A stretch of 64,000 nt of DNA from the NCBI GenBank assembly GCA_963513935.1, contig OY740770.1, positions 93,094,511 through 93,158,510 of the forward strand, read 5' to 3'. The position numbers and the translations under genes are program-made. Shown here in pieces: positions 49,635 to 60,188 of this stretch; the first letter of the stretch is position 1, and each line of letters opens with the position of its first letter. The notes under the pieces were generated by a model that was given only the letters and a program-made list of their open reading frames with translations, had not been told where the DNA came from and searched no databases. This stretch comes from Aphrophora alni. Its lineage: Eukaryota; Arthropoda; Insecta; Hemiptera; Aphrophoridae.

Positions 49635-50770
49635 GTAAGTAGCCTATCTCAATTAATAATAAAAGTAAACTTTTTTTTAGGTTTGTTTATCTGAGCATAA
49701 ATATTTCTAGTATCTATAAAATTAAAGTTATTGTTTTCTACTTTTCACAAATATAATTTGTTTTTATTCTCATTTCTATTTTGGGTACATTTAAATTGAA
49801 ATAATTATGGAAAAAATGAAAATAGTTTTTGTTTTACAACAATATATATTTCAAATTTACATTAAGAAATAAATATATTTGAATTAATGGAAGGAAACTT
49901 TTAAACTATATTTATCAGAATTTTAATTTATTTTATGCAAATTTTATGGTTAAAAAATTATGTGTTTTAGTATTGTTTTTTTATAATTTTAGGAGTGTAA
50001 AAAAGGTGTATGAAACAACTGAAACTCTGGATCCTAAACATTACTTATATGAAATTCAAGTGTGTAGGCCTCTATGTACAAGTATCAGAATATTTAATCA
50101 AAGTGTCACATGTAAATGAAGACACAAATGAAACGTGTAAGAGCGTTTTTAAAAATCAACATTTTCTGCAAACTGTGAAATTCTATTAAATCACTAATAA
50201 CTTCTTAAAGACATATGACACTAGACAATTACTAAACAAGTAAAAAGTGCAATTGCGGAATTACTGTTTTAATATCCAGTAGATTTTTTTTAACTAGATA
50301 GTTCGAACATTGTCTTTAGATACCTCGTATATAAATAACCAAATATCTTTAATATTTTGTGGTTTTGGTCTTAAACAGGATTAAAACCAGCACTTATAAA
50401 AATGTTTTTTTTTTTTGAAAAATTTGAATGTCACCTACAAAACTAGAAAGTTGAAACAGTTTATTATGCAAAAGCCACATACAAATTTTAGTAAGCCAAG
50501 TAATAATCACCAATAATGCATTAGAGAAATGAATTCAGTCTTCGGTTAATTAATAAATTATGAACTCTTCTTTCACAAGAAAATCTTATGCATCATTTTA
50601 AATCCTTGCATAAACAACAAATAACTTTCTACCAGTAACATAGGAGAATATTATTTGCATAGTTAAAAACATCTATTTCAAATAAATGTGTTATTTATCT
50701 TTGTAATTTTGTCAAATGTAATTTTACAAACCCAATTAATACTAATCAATAGAAAATAGTTGATAGTTTA
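49635..50770. other. Tsp intron left of the retrotransposon
   Basis: AT-rich non-coding sequence. Together with 61051-61176 it makes an original intron of about 1.26 kb before the insertion. Confidence 0.6.
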
Positions 50771-51632
50771 TGTAAGCATGGGACATCTTCCAACCAAAAT
50801 AAATAATAAATATTAAGTTTAAATAAAGTACAAGTAATATTAATGTAGTAATAATATTCAGAATAATTATTATATATAAATAGAAAGTGTAAAGTGTTCT
50901 TAAACAATGTCACAGTAAAACATTGAAAGTTTAAATTTCGAAATGTGCGCGCCGATAAAGAATTAACAGACATGAATAAAGGAAGTTGAACCCTGGAGAA
51001 ACTTCCCATGAGTCAGCGAGCATTAGCTTTGCCAAGCAAGAATATCCCATGATGCCTTGCGAGAGCGTCTTTCCAACCAAGAAGAAAGCGTTGCTAAGCC
51101 AGTCTTTGTCAGGATCCTGCACGAGATAGTCGTAATAGAAGTTGGCTGGACAGACTCTTTTTCAGTCCAAGATGGAAAATCTCCGTTAATAATGAAGTTA
51201 GAAGGACTCAAAGTTATGGACAATGGTTACTCGTGAGTAAGGTGTAAAATACTTGAGAATATAATTTCAACGATCTAATTGGGAACATTTTAAGAACTTT
51301 GATTTTGAACAATAACTTGTACATGTATATTTTCTATATTTCACATAATTGTATGTTAATGATGTTTTTGTTTGGATAATAATGTCTTTGTTTTTGAGTA
51401 ATATAATAAAGGGAAGGTTTCTTGTTTTAACTATGTCTGGCTAAAATAATTTGTGTTAACCATGTGCCATGCTATGCTAGTAACTGTAAGTACGATTTGA
51501 GATTGCAATCCTGCCCCTTAGGATAATTAAAATAGTAAATTTAAATGTAGAATTGTAAGAACGCAGACTTACAATTAGGTAAGTTACTTAAAATTTGATA
51601 AAAAGCTCTAAAAGCACTTAATAAACGTTATA
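50771..51632 (+). repeat. 5' LTR
   Basis: It begins TGTAAGCATGGG and ends AAACGTTATA, just before the primer site. It matches 60189-61050 base for base by eye. An AATAAAGGG at about 51404 is a candidate poly(A) signal. Short open frames on its minus strand appear twice in the window simply because the LTR does. Confidence 0.95.
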
Positions 51633-51797
51633 AAATGGCGCCCGTTTGGTCCTCAATCTGAAATAGCAGTTGCAAAAGTAGCGTGGTACATGGTTATACG
51701 CATTTCTGAAATTAATATTAATATAAATTCAAATAAAGGGAATATTGTAGACTATAAAAATAACATAATTGAGAATTTATAATTAATACAATTTAAG
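51633..51797 (+). promoter_or_regulatory. Primer-binding site and gag leader
   Basis: Three bases after the LTR comes TGGCGCCCG (51636-51644), then TTTGGTCCTC. The first nine bases match the start of primer sites complementary to lysine tRNA 3' ends; the rest does not match the usual versions I know, so the tRNA is uncertain. The remaining leader is about 150 nt, AT-rich, with the gag ATG at 51798. Confidence 0.65.
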
Positions 51798-53627
51798 ATG
51801 GAAACAGATGAAAATAATTTAGACGAATCCGGTTTAGGAGTTAGTTTTACCGAGGTAGAAAGCATGGCAGAGACAAAGATCTTAGAACAGGTTAGGTCTC
51901 CTAAGGAAGAGAAGTTAGTGTCCTTTGATGATTTAATGTTGATATTTGAGAAACTTAAAGTAGACAGTGATAATAAATTTGAAAAACTTAAAGTGGACAG
52001 TGATAGTAAATTTGATAAATCTGAAAATAATTTTAAGGAAATGAATAATAAGTTTGATAGCAAATTTGAAAAATCCGAAAATAATTTTAAACAATTAAGG
52101 GAAGAAATGAATTTAAATAAAATAGAGCTTAAGGATGATATGAATGCACAATCTGAAAAGTGTGAAACCAATTTTAAACAACTTAAAGAAGAAATTAATT
52201 TGAATAAGGTAGAAATTAATGATAGATTAGAAAATTTTGATAGTAAACTTGAACAAATGAAGGAAGAGAACAAATTAGTTCTAGAGACAATTAACAATAA
52301 GTTTGACACACAAAATGCTAAACTTGAAAAAGATAAATTAGAATTTAGAGAAGAATTTAATGGTAAATTTGATAATTTGTTAAAGGACAGCATAGATTTT
52401 AAAAATAATGTAGAAGAACAGCAATTAGAATTGAAACTTGAAACTAAGGCGGATATAAATAGTTTTAAAATAGAAACTTTAGATATTGTGACTAAAACAG
52501 GTGAAGAAATTAGGACGGTAGTTGATAACTTTAAACTAGAACAGGTAAATAAACTTTTAAGTTTCGAATCTAAAATAGAATCTGATAATAAAAATAATTT
52601 TGAAACATTAGAGAACAAACTAGTTGTTAAATGTAATGAACAGGATTTAGCCATTAATAAAATAGATAGTAAGTTATCAAAAGAATTACAAAATTTAAAA
52701 CAAAATGGTAATTATGGCGTTAAGCCTACACTATGGCTAAATGAGAAATTCAATGATGTGTTAATTTCAGAGTTTTTTAATGAAACAAAAGGGCCTCACC
52801 CGAAAACATTTTTAGAATCACTTAAGGTTTTGGAAGATATAAGAGAAAATAATTGGGAGATTATGGTGTGTTATATGAAAAAATTTTTAAAAGAAGAAGC
52901 CTATACTTGGTTTGAGGCACACAAAGATGAATGGCCAAACTATGATCAGTTCAAAAATGCTTTTCTGGATAGATTCTGGTCCCAAGAAAAACAGGAAAGT
53001 TTTAGAAGCAAACTAATGTTAGGTCCAATGTATAGGGGCCCAATCAAAGAAATACACAATTATATCATTAAATCTTTTCACAAAACACAGTATTTAGATC
53101 CACCTATGCCAATAAATTCATTTATTAAACACATAGTAAAACATGTACCAGAAGGTCTGAAATTAGTACTTCTTGCAGCTAGGCCAAATGACCTTAACAA
53201 CTTAGAAAAAATAGTAATGGACTGGCAGGAAAGCCAATCCATAATTAATAATGATTTTAATAGACATGCTAATGTAATAGAGAATAGGGGTCATTATATA
53301 GATTATAGAAATAGGCCAAACATGGGTAATGCACAATTACCAAATAGAAATTTTCAAAACCAAAATAGTATGAACTACCATAGTACAAACCAAAATAGAC
53401 CAAGTAGTAATAATTTTAGAAGTGACAATAATAATTTTAGAGGACACAACAATAATTTTAGAGGAAACAATAGTAATTTCAGAGGTAACAATTTTAGGGG
53501 TAACAATAATGGTAATTTTAGGGGAAATAGTAATAATGGACCACCACCACCAATAAATAGGGGCTCTGAGAATAGAAATGTTAATGGAAATAGTAATAAT
53601 AGGGGAAATGGAACCAGGCAGGAATAG
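51798..53627 (+). CDS. gag: Gag of the Ty3/gypsy element
   Basis: A 609-residue structural protein that should form the virus-like particle in the cytoplasm. Residues about 45-305 are a long, strongly charged coiled-coil region built from internal repeats (EKLKVDSD twice, KSENNFK twice, then FKQLREEMNLNKIEL and FKQLKEEINLNKVEI). Residues about 310-480 resemble the retrotransposon Gag capsid fold, with 'MKKFLKEEAYTWFEAHKDEW', FKNAFLDRFW and a later MDWQESQSI. Residues about 535-600 are Asn-rich FRG(N/H)NN repeats ending in NRGNGTRQE. No CCHC zinc knuckle is present, so RNA binding probably relies on the Arg-Gly-Asn tail. The start has the first ATG after the leader. The 300-codon minus frame over the coiled coil is a shadow. 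Confidence 0.93.
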   Translation: METDENNLDESGLGVSFTEVESMAETKILEQVRSPKEEKLVSFDDLMLIFEKLKVDSDNKFEKLKVDSDSKFDKSENNFKEMNNKFDSKFEKSENNFKQLREEMNLNKIELKDDMNAQSEKCETNFKQLKEEINLNKVEINDRLENFDSKLEQMKEENKLVLETINNKFDTQNAKLEKDKLEFREEFNGKFDNLLKDSIDFKNNVEEQQLELKLETKADINSFKIETLDIVTKTGEEIRTVVDNFKLEQVNKLLSFESKIESDNKNNFETLENKLVVKCNEQDLAINKIDSKLSKELQNLKQNGNYGVKPTLWLNEKFNDVLISEFFNETKGPHPKTFLESLKVLEDIRENNWEIMVCYMKKFLKEEAYTWFEAHKDEWPNYDQFKNAFLDRFWSQEKQESFRSKLMLGPMYRGPIKEIHNYIIKSFHKTQYLDPPMPINSFIKHIVKHVPEGLKLVLLAARPNDLNNLEKIVMDWQESQSIINNDFNRHANVIENRGHYIDYRNRPNMGNAQLPNRNFQNQNSMNYHSTNQNRPSSNNFRSDNNNFRGHNNNFRGNNSNFRGNNFRGNNNGNFRGNSNNGPPPPINRGSENRNVNGNSNNRGNGTRQE

Positions 53628-53646
53628 ATATGGCCGGATTACTGCC
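53603..53646 (+). promoter_or_regulatory. Likely -1 frameshift site between gag and pol
   Basis: GGGAAAT (53603-53609) lies in the gag frame as G GGA AAT, the X XXY YYZ form of a slippery heptamer. The pol frame is closed by a TAG at 53600-53602 directly before it and open from there on. Seven bases after the heptamer, GGCAG (53617-53621) can pair with CTGCC (53642-53646), extended by AAT/ATT past one mismatch. The distance suits a frameshift stimulator. The gag stop is at 53625-53627. Pol also has an ATG at 53630, two bases after that stop, so reinitiation is a rival explanation. Confidence 0.62.
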
Positions 53647-56600
53647 ACAAGACATAAATAGGCCTAAAAATGAAAGTGAGGTTAAGAGTTTTTCACTAAT
53701 AGAAAAAAAGTCACAACATGATGAACTTATGATTTTAAATAATGAGGAATTAATTAAGGAAGATAATTATAATGACATTAACACTAGTAATGTAAAAGGG
53801 GAAATTATTGAAATTAAAATTAAAATAGGTCAAGGTGAATATAGTTGTTTAGTAGATACAGGATCTGAGATTACTGTCATTAATGAAAGTACATACTTAA
53901 ACATAAATAAAACTTTAAATAATTCTATAATGGAACTTCCTGTATCAAATTTAATTGTAATGGGTGTGACTGGTACTAGAAGTAAAACAATTACGAAACA
54001 AATTTGCATAGAAACTAAATTTAGCGATGAAATAATTCCAATTAACTTTTTAGTGGTAAATGGTTTAAACATAAATATAATATTAGGTTGTGACTTTTTA
54101 AGAAAACATGAAGTAAAAATAGACTTCAAACGAGAAATCATTTGTTTTGAAATAAATAATAAACTCATAACAACAAAATTTTACAACAAGTTCAATGACA
54201 ACAGGTTAGGTGCATTAAGATTATGTGATACAGGTTCAATATTCAATGAATTAGAAAACTTATATGGTAATGTCATTCCTACACAGGAGGTATTATTTAT
54301 GCATTACAGTAAGATTTTTTATGAAAATGATAACAAATTTAGTGATAAAGACCAGGATTGGTGTAATAATATAAATGATGTTTTAATGAACACTAACCTT
54401 ACAATTGAAATTGAAAAACAACAATTAAAATCTTTACTAGATAAATATAAATCAATATTCTCAGACAAACCAGGTAAAATAAGAAACTTTAAAGCAAAAT
54501 TAAATATAAACAATAAAGAGAAATTCATAAATAGGTCATATGCTATTCCACACTCCAAGAAAGATTTGGTAAATAAAGAAATAGAAAAGTTAATAGCCTT
54601 AGATATTATAGAAAACTCAGATAGTCCATACTCAAATCCTTTAGTGTGTGTAATCAAAAAAGATGGTTCAGTGAGGTTATGTCTAGATGCTAGGCAAGTA
54701 AATAAAGTAATTATAACAGACAGGGAGGCGCCTGAACATATTGATGACATTTTACAGCGATTTGAGGGGGTTAAATACATAAGTACCATCGATTTGGTAT
54801 CTGGGTTTTGGCAAATAGCGTTAGAGGAAAATTCGAGAAAATATGTAGCGTTTAACTTTAATGGAAGGAATTTGCAATTTAAGAGGTTACCTTTTGGACT
54901 AAATGTTAGCACATCTATATTTAAAAAAGGCCTAACACAAGTTTTGGGTCCTGAAGTGACAGAATTTGCAGTTGTATATGTTGATGATATCTGCATAGCT
55001 TCTAAATCATTTAAAGAACATTTAATGCACCTAGATAAAATATTTGATAGACTAAAAAGATTCAACGTTACTTTAAAATTAAACAAATCAAACTTGTGTA
55101 AAAATAAAATAAAATTTTTAGGTTATGTCATATCTGATTCAGGAATAATGCCAGATGAGGATAAAGTAAAAGTAATACAAAATTTTCCTATTCCTAAGAA
55201 CTTGAAACAATTACAAAGCTTCCTTGGACTCTGTAATTATTATAGAAAATTTAGAAATAATTATGCACAATTAACCTCAAATTTTAAACATCTCTTGGCA
55301 AGTAAAACTATAAATAATAAGAAAGCATGGGATTGGCAAGTAAATGACACACATACATTTAATGAAATTAAAGAAAAGTTTTTGGAAAATATAATATTAC
55401 GTCATCCAGATTTTAATAAACCTTTTTATCTAAATACCGACGCCTCTGATGTAGCTCTTGGTGTAGTTCTATATCAAGTTGATAGTTTAGGTGATCATTT
55501 AGTAATTGCATTTGCTAGTAGAAGCTTACAGGATTTCGAAAGGAAATATACAATAACAGAAAAAGAACTAATGAGTATTATATTTGGATGTAAAAAATTT
55601 AGAAACTACATTTTAGGCAACGAAACAATAATAAGGTCAGATCATAAAGCTTTAATTTTTCTTAAAAACTGTAAACTCACGAATGGTAGACTTTTAAGAT
55701 GGATGCTGTACCTACAGGAATATAACATTAAGATTGAATATTGTCCTGGAAAAGAAAATGTTGTAGCTGATGTTATCTCTAGAATTAATGAAACTGAAAC
55801 TTTGAATAATAATGACAAGAATGTAATAAAAATTTATAAAACAAAACTTGAAATACAAAATTTAGATAGAGATAAAAAATTGAGAAATTTATTTAAGGAC
55901 ATAATAATAAAGCAAAATTTAGACCCTAACTGTAAAAATATAATGGATATGATTAATTTGAATGATGAGAATAGTGAGGAGTTAAAAGAACACTATACTA
56001 TTTATAAAGATATATTATTTTACAAAAAGAATGATACATTTAAATATAGGCTATATGTGCCTGAATCAATTATAAACTTAATTATTGATGACTATCATTC
56101 AAGATATGGACATATAGGAAGCAATAAATGTTATAAATTCCTAAAACAAATATTTTTTGCTCCAAAATTTGAAAAGAAAATAAAACAAAGAATTAGATCT
56201 TGTATAATATGCCAGAAAAGTAAGGTTAGGACTCAACAGCAACAGGGTTTAATGCAGTGTAATGTGCCAAATGAACCTTTAGAACTTGTAGCAGTAGACT
56301 TATTCGGAGAATTGCCGACTAGCAAGGGAGGTGTCAAGTACATATTTGTAATGTCAGATGTTTTTTCAAAATATATAAAACTGTATAGTATCAAGAAAGC
56401 TTCGGCTAAAATTTTAAGCGAAAAAATTATAAAAAATTACATAAAGGAAGTAGGTAAACCAAAAATGATTTTAAGTGACCATGGTAGTCAGTTCACATCA
56501 CAACTATTCTATGAAACGTTAGGTTGGGAAGGCATACATTTAAGAAATACATCTGTTTACCATCCACAGAGCAATCCTAGTGAAAGATGTATGAGAGAAC

Positions 56601-57106
56601 TAGGTAGAATGTTTCGCACCTATGTACATGACAACCATAAACAATGGGCAGAGTATGTACCGTTCATAGAAAAGTGTTTGAATTATTCCATACATGACTC
56701 CACAAATTGCATTCCTTATGAAATAATGTTTAAGAAAAAGTGTCCTAACTTCTATGAAAACTTAATTACATACCCAGAAAAAGTAAAAATAGATTTTGAT
56801 GAGAAAATAATAATTGCTAAAAATAATTTAAAAAATAAAGCTGAGGCTAGGGCCAAATTACATGACAAAAATGTTAAACCAATTAAATACGAAATTAATG
56901 ATTTAGTCTTGGTAAAGAACCACTATTTGTCTTCTTGCTTAAAAAGTGAAATTAAAAAATTCTTTCTATTATATAGGGGACCATATAAAGTGTTAGACAT
57001 TAAAAAAGAAAATGCATATGTGTTAGGCGAGGTAGATTCGGGTGACAAGGTTGGCACATATAACGTAGTTGAATTAAAGAAATTTTATCCATCAATGAAC
57101 AGTTAG
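53630..57106 (+). CDS. pol: Pol polyprotein of the Ty3/gypsy element
   Basis: 1158 residues, intact, in the -1 frame relative to gag. Numbering from the ATG at 53630: aspartic protease with CLVDTGSEITVI (Asp76) and IILGCDFL; reverse transcriptase with 'YSNPLVCVIKKDGSVRLCLD', LPFGL and the catalytic YVDD (450-453); RNase H starting with NTDASD (Asp604) and reaching EKEL and SDHKAL; integrase with H823-x4-H828-x29-C858-x2-C861 zinc site and the DDE triad Asp890, Asp950, Glu985 (34 residues between the last two). A GPY motif (RGPYKV, 1116-1121) closes the integrase, as in many gypsy elements. The product copies the RNA to DNA and inserts it. Minus-strand frames inside it are shadows. Confidence 0.96.
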   Translation: MAGLLPQDINRPKNESEVKSFSLIEKKSQHDELMILNNEELIKEDNYNDINTSNVKGEIIEIKIKIGQGEYSCLVDTGSEITVINESTYLNINKTLNNSIMELPVSNLIVMGVTGTRSKTITKQICIETKFSDEIIPINFLVVNGLNINIILGCDFLRKHEVKIDFKREIICFEINNKLITTKFYNKFNDNRLGALRLCDTGSIFNELENLYGNVIPTQEVLFMHYSKIFYENDNKFSDKDQDWCNNINDVLMNTNLTIEIEKQQLKSLLDKYKSIFSDKPGKIRNFKAKLNINNKEKFINRSYAIPHSKKDLVNKEIEKLIALDIIENSDSPYSNPLVCVIKKDGSVRLCLDARQVNKVIITDREAPEHIDDILQRFEGVKYISTIDLVSGFWQIALEENSRKYVAFNFNGRNLQFKRLPFGLNVSTSIFKKGLTQVLGPEVTEFAVVYVDDICIASKSFKEHLMHLDKIFDRLKRFNVTLKLNKSNLCKNKIKFLGYVISDSGIMPDEDKVKVIQNFPIPKNLKQLQSFLGLCNYYRKFRNNYAQLTSNFKHLLASKTINNKKAWDWQVNDTHTFNEIKEKFLENIILRHPDFNKPFYLNTDASDVALGVVLYQVDSLGDHLVIAFASRSLQDFERKYTITEKELMSIIFGCKKFRNYILGNETIIRSDHKALIFLKNCKLTNGRLLRWMLYLQEYNIKIEYCPGKENVVADVISRINETETLNNNDKNVIKIYKTKLEIQNLDRDKKLRNLFKDIIIKQNLDPNCKNIMDMINLNDENSEELKEHYTIYKDILFYKKNDTFKYRLYVPESIINLIIDDYHSRYGHIGSNKCYKFLKQIFFAPKFEKKIKQRIRSCIICQKSKVRTQQQQGLMQCNVPNEPLELVAVDLFGELPTSKGGVKYIFVMSDVFSKYIKLYSIKKASAKILSEKIIKNYIKEVGKPKMILSDHGSQFTSQLFYETLGWEGIHLRNTSVYHPQSNPSERCMRELGRMFRTYVHDNHKQWAEYVPFIEKCLNYSIHDSTNCIPYEIMFKKKCPNFYENLITYPEKVKIDFDEKIIIAKNNLKNKAEARAKLHDKNVKPIKYEINDLVLVKNHYLSSCLKSEIKKFFLLYRGPYKVLDIKKENAYVLGEVDSGDKVGTYNVVELKKFYPSMNS

Positions 57107-60100
57107 GTAGTATAGGGTGAACCAAAGGGAACTTCGGAAAACAGTGTTACAGGGGTTCATTAACCTAAGGTCACTGTGGGATTCATATTGAATTGAGTAG
57201 GTATGAATATTCAAACTCACTTTGACCAAAGGGAGATGAATTCTGTAGTGACATAAGTGTTTATTAGTATGATCAGAAGGACATAGAAATGGTAGTAAAT
57301 GGTTCAGGTGGTTAAATATTAGATATTGATGGATAAAATTAAAACAAATTTTTAAAATTTCAACTAAAATAAATTAAAATAATAATAAATGGTAATATGT
57401 TTAAATGTAAAACACAATTAAGATTAATTTGAAGATAGGCTTAAAACCCGTTTAGGCCAGTTTTAGAAATTAATATTTGTAAAGAAACAAATATGAAACT
57501 TGAATAAATAAAATATAATTAACGATAGAGCCTTAAAACCCGTTTAGGCCAAACTTAGAATTAGTATTTGAGGAAAGAACAAATACGCAAATTTAAATAA
57601 GTGAAACATGATTTATAAAGTATATACTTTAGAAAATCAATAAATTTTAGAATTTCGATATCTATATTTTTACTTAACTTATAAATATTCAATAACAAAT
57701 AAACCTTTTAGCGATAGAATCAGATGAAACTTTAAACTGATGATTAGATGATGTATAACTTCAGAATAAAAATTTTAAATTAAACCGAGTTGAAAAGTGG
57801 ATAGAAGCCAAGACTACTCCAAATAAAAATAAGATTTATATAATAATAAACATAATTTACATCTGACATATAATAAGATATGATTAATGAAAACACCAGG
57901 ATGATGTTGAATGATGAAGAATGACTGGGTGTGTGAGCATTAATTATGCTAAAACCAATTATAGGTTATGTACGTAATTTTAAGTGTAAAACGTAACGAT
58001 AGAATAGGTTAGGTTAATAATAGCAAACGTACAGGTTAGGTTGATAATTTTTTTATATACATTAGATAAATAAGAAGTAATAAATAAATGATAATGATTA
58101 AGATACTTGATTTGATTCTTAATAATAAATAATGTAGATAAAGTTCAGCAGAAGAACTTAGGTGAACAATGGTAAAGTCATAGATATAACTTTAAACACT
58201 TTATAATAATAATACAGGATTTACAATTGGCTAAATGATAATAATAAATAATTCAGTGGTGATTATAATTTAAATAAGATGAGATGTTTTTGATGAAACT
58301 TTGATGAATATTAATAAATAGATGATGTAGAATTTTAGGAAAGTGAATAATACACAGTTTTTTTTGAGGAAATGTTGAGAGAATGTTAATGAAATTTTTA
58401 GTAAGGAGGATGATTTCAGGAAGATAATAAATAGTTTGGATTGTGATTTAGTATTTGGTAATAGGAATTGTTAATGAATAATAATATGTAGTTTTTTAAT
58501 AAATCAGTAAGAGTAATGAGGTTTTTGAGTGGGTCAAGTGATGATGTTCTGCGATGAGGTTCGACGATAAATAATAGACTAGGGGTTCCAATGTGACGCT
58601 AGATCTTTAAATGATGTTCTACGAGTTTTTCTACGATTTTGCTGCGATGATATATTTGATTAGGGGTTCCAAAATGGACGCTAATCCTTGATGGTAATTT
58701 TTAGAGATTCCAAAGGGAATACTCTCATTCTGCGAGGCTGATGATTTTTTTCATAAGACAAAAGAGTCTTATTGGTGAACTGATTTATTAAAATTTTTTC
58801 TTCTTTAAAATGAAAGTAGGCAATGTACCAAATAACTGTTAGAGATGAAGTTGAGATAGATTCCTGAAATCCTAGGCAAATAATAATAATAAAATGATTT
58901 GATTAAGAGATAAAAATGATAGGGAAATATGAATTCTCAATTATGAATTTGAGGGATGGGTTTTTTGATTGGAAAAGAAATCTTCTTTTTAGCCATAAAA
59001 TAAATATGATTGTATGTTTTAAAAATTTCTTATAATGTGATATGTTTCATAAATTTCTTAACATGTAATAATAATAATGAATGTAGATGGTTTTGATTTT
59101 AAAAGATGTGATAATAATAAAGGTAGATGATTGTGATTTTAATAAATGTAACAGTGATGATGAATAAAGATGTCTTTATAATGATGGAAGAGTTAATTAT
59201 AAAAAAAAATTGTAATGATGAAAAAGTGAATCATAAAAGATGATGATTTGAAATAATAATAATTGATTGTATTGATGAACATGTTTAATGATGTATTTTG
59301 AAATGATGCTGATATGTGATGTTTGATTTTATGATATGAAAATTTTGAAAAATTTGTTTGTCTATGATTTGATGATTATTTCTGTTGTTCACATGTACAA
59401 TGTTATACAATTTTCTGCTGCTGTAAAATAATTAAAATTAACAATGATGCTACGTTATGCACTTTTGATTATGTTTTGACATATGATGTCTAATTGTTGT
59501 GCTTTTAAATATCATTTGCATTATGATATGATTTGAAAATTATCTACTTGTTCACATCTTATATGTTCTAATATTGTCTGTTATGTCTAGTTTACACATT
59601 GAAAATGATTTTATGCTGTATACCTTGTAATATGATGTGTTACTTGATTCATTTAAAAAATTCATATTGGTTATGTCATGAATAATATACTTTGTATCAC
59701 TTTCTGTAATCGAGCAGTATATTTTATGCAGTAAATTGCTAAAAAATTACTCTGTGATGAGCATCCTGTAATTGATTTTTGTTTGACTTTTGATTTCTGT
59801 ATTTTGATGTGTCATGAACAATATTATGTTTGTTGAAAACATGTTGAGAAATGATTTCTGTCTATGTTGAATGTACCATTTTTGAAATTTATGATATTTT
59901 TGAGATTTATGTAATACTTAAAAATAATTGATGATGTTTTTGAAAAATCTGTAACAATGCAGAAAATTTGTTATGCTTTTGAAATTTAAATGATGATGTT
60001 ATAACCTTTTGATATTTTTGTTTTTAAAATTGTTAAATAATAAATTTAAATTTTTTCAAAAATTGTTATTAGAACTAATCTTGTTCTCCGTAAAAGGTGG

Positions 60101-60188
60101 CAAGGGGTTGGAATGTCCCAGCTTCCATGTTTTTTTTTCTTCGAGATTCTTATTTCTGCGTAATGAGAATCTCGAAGGAGGGGGTTTC
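57107..60188 (+). other. 3.1-kb non-coding tract between pol and 3' LTR
   Basis: No frame over 60 codons is present until the very end, so there is no envelope gene. It has internal repeats: 'cttaaaacccgtttaggcca' at about 57440 and 57532 within ~91-bp units, and 'taggggttcca' with 'gacgcta' at about 58580 and 58661 (81 bp apart). A perfect hairpin ATAAGAC/GTCTTAT lies at 58753-58772. Composition shifts from A-rich in pol to T- and TGA-rich after about 58300. Since the element is young and complete, this tract travels with it. It may be a decayed envelope region or a functional long 3' UTR. Confidence 0.75.
60139..60188 (+). promoter_or_regulatory. Polypurine tract overlapped by a 12-bp hairpin
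   Basis: The purine run GAAGGAGGGGG, followed by TTTC and the LTR start, is the expected second-strand primer. Its first bases form the 3' side of a perfect 12-bp stem, 60139-60150 with 60166-60177 (CTTCGAGATTCT/AGAATCTCGAAG), with a 15-nt loop. In RNA the stem could extend outward through G-U pairs between the preceding T run and the G run. Confidence 0.7.

Noticed and set aside
50746..51223. Three minus-strand frames that occur again at 60056-60641
   Set aside because: They lie inside the LTR and are duplicated only because the LTR is; no protein features.
51752..52654. 300-codon open frame on the minus strand across gag
   Set aside because: It mirrors the A-rich, low-complexity coiled-coil coding of gag, is dominated by Ser/Leu/Phe, and has no domain. 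The sense strand carries the real gene.
53337..53648. 103-codon minus-strand frame over the FRG repeats
   Set aside because: Repeat-derived shadow of gag's tail.
53830..55086. 112- and 255-codon minus-strand frames inside pol
   Set aside because: Antisense shadows of protease and reverse transcriptase coding sequence; the sense strand carries clear motifs.
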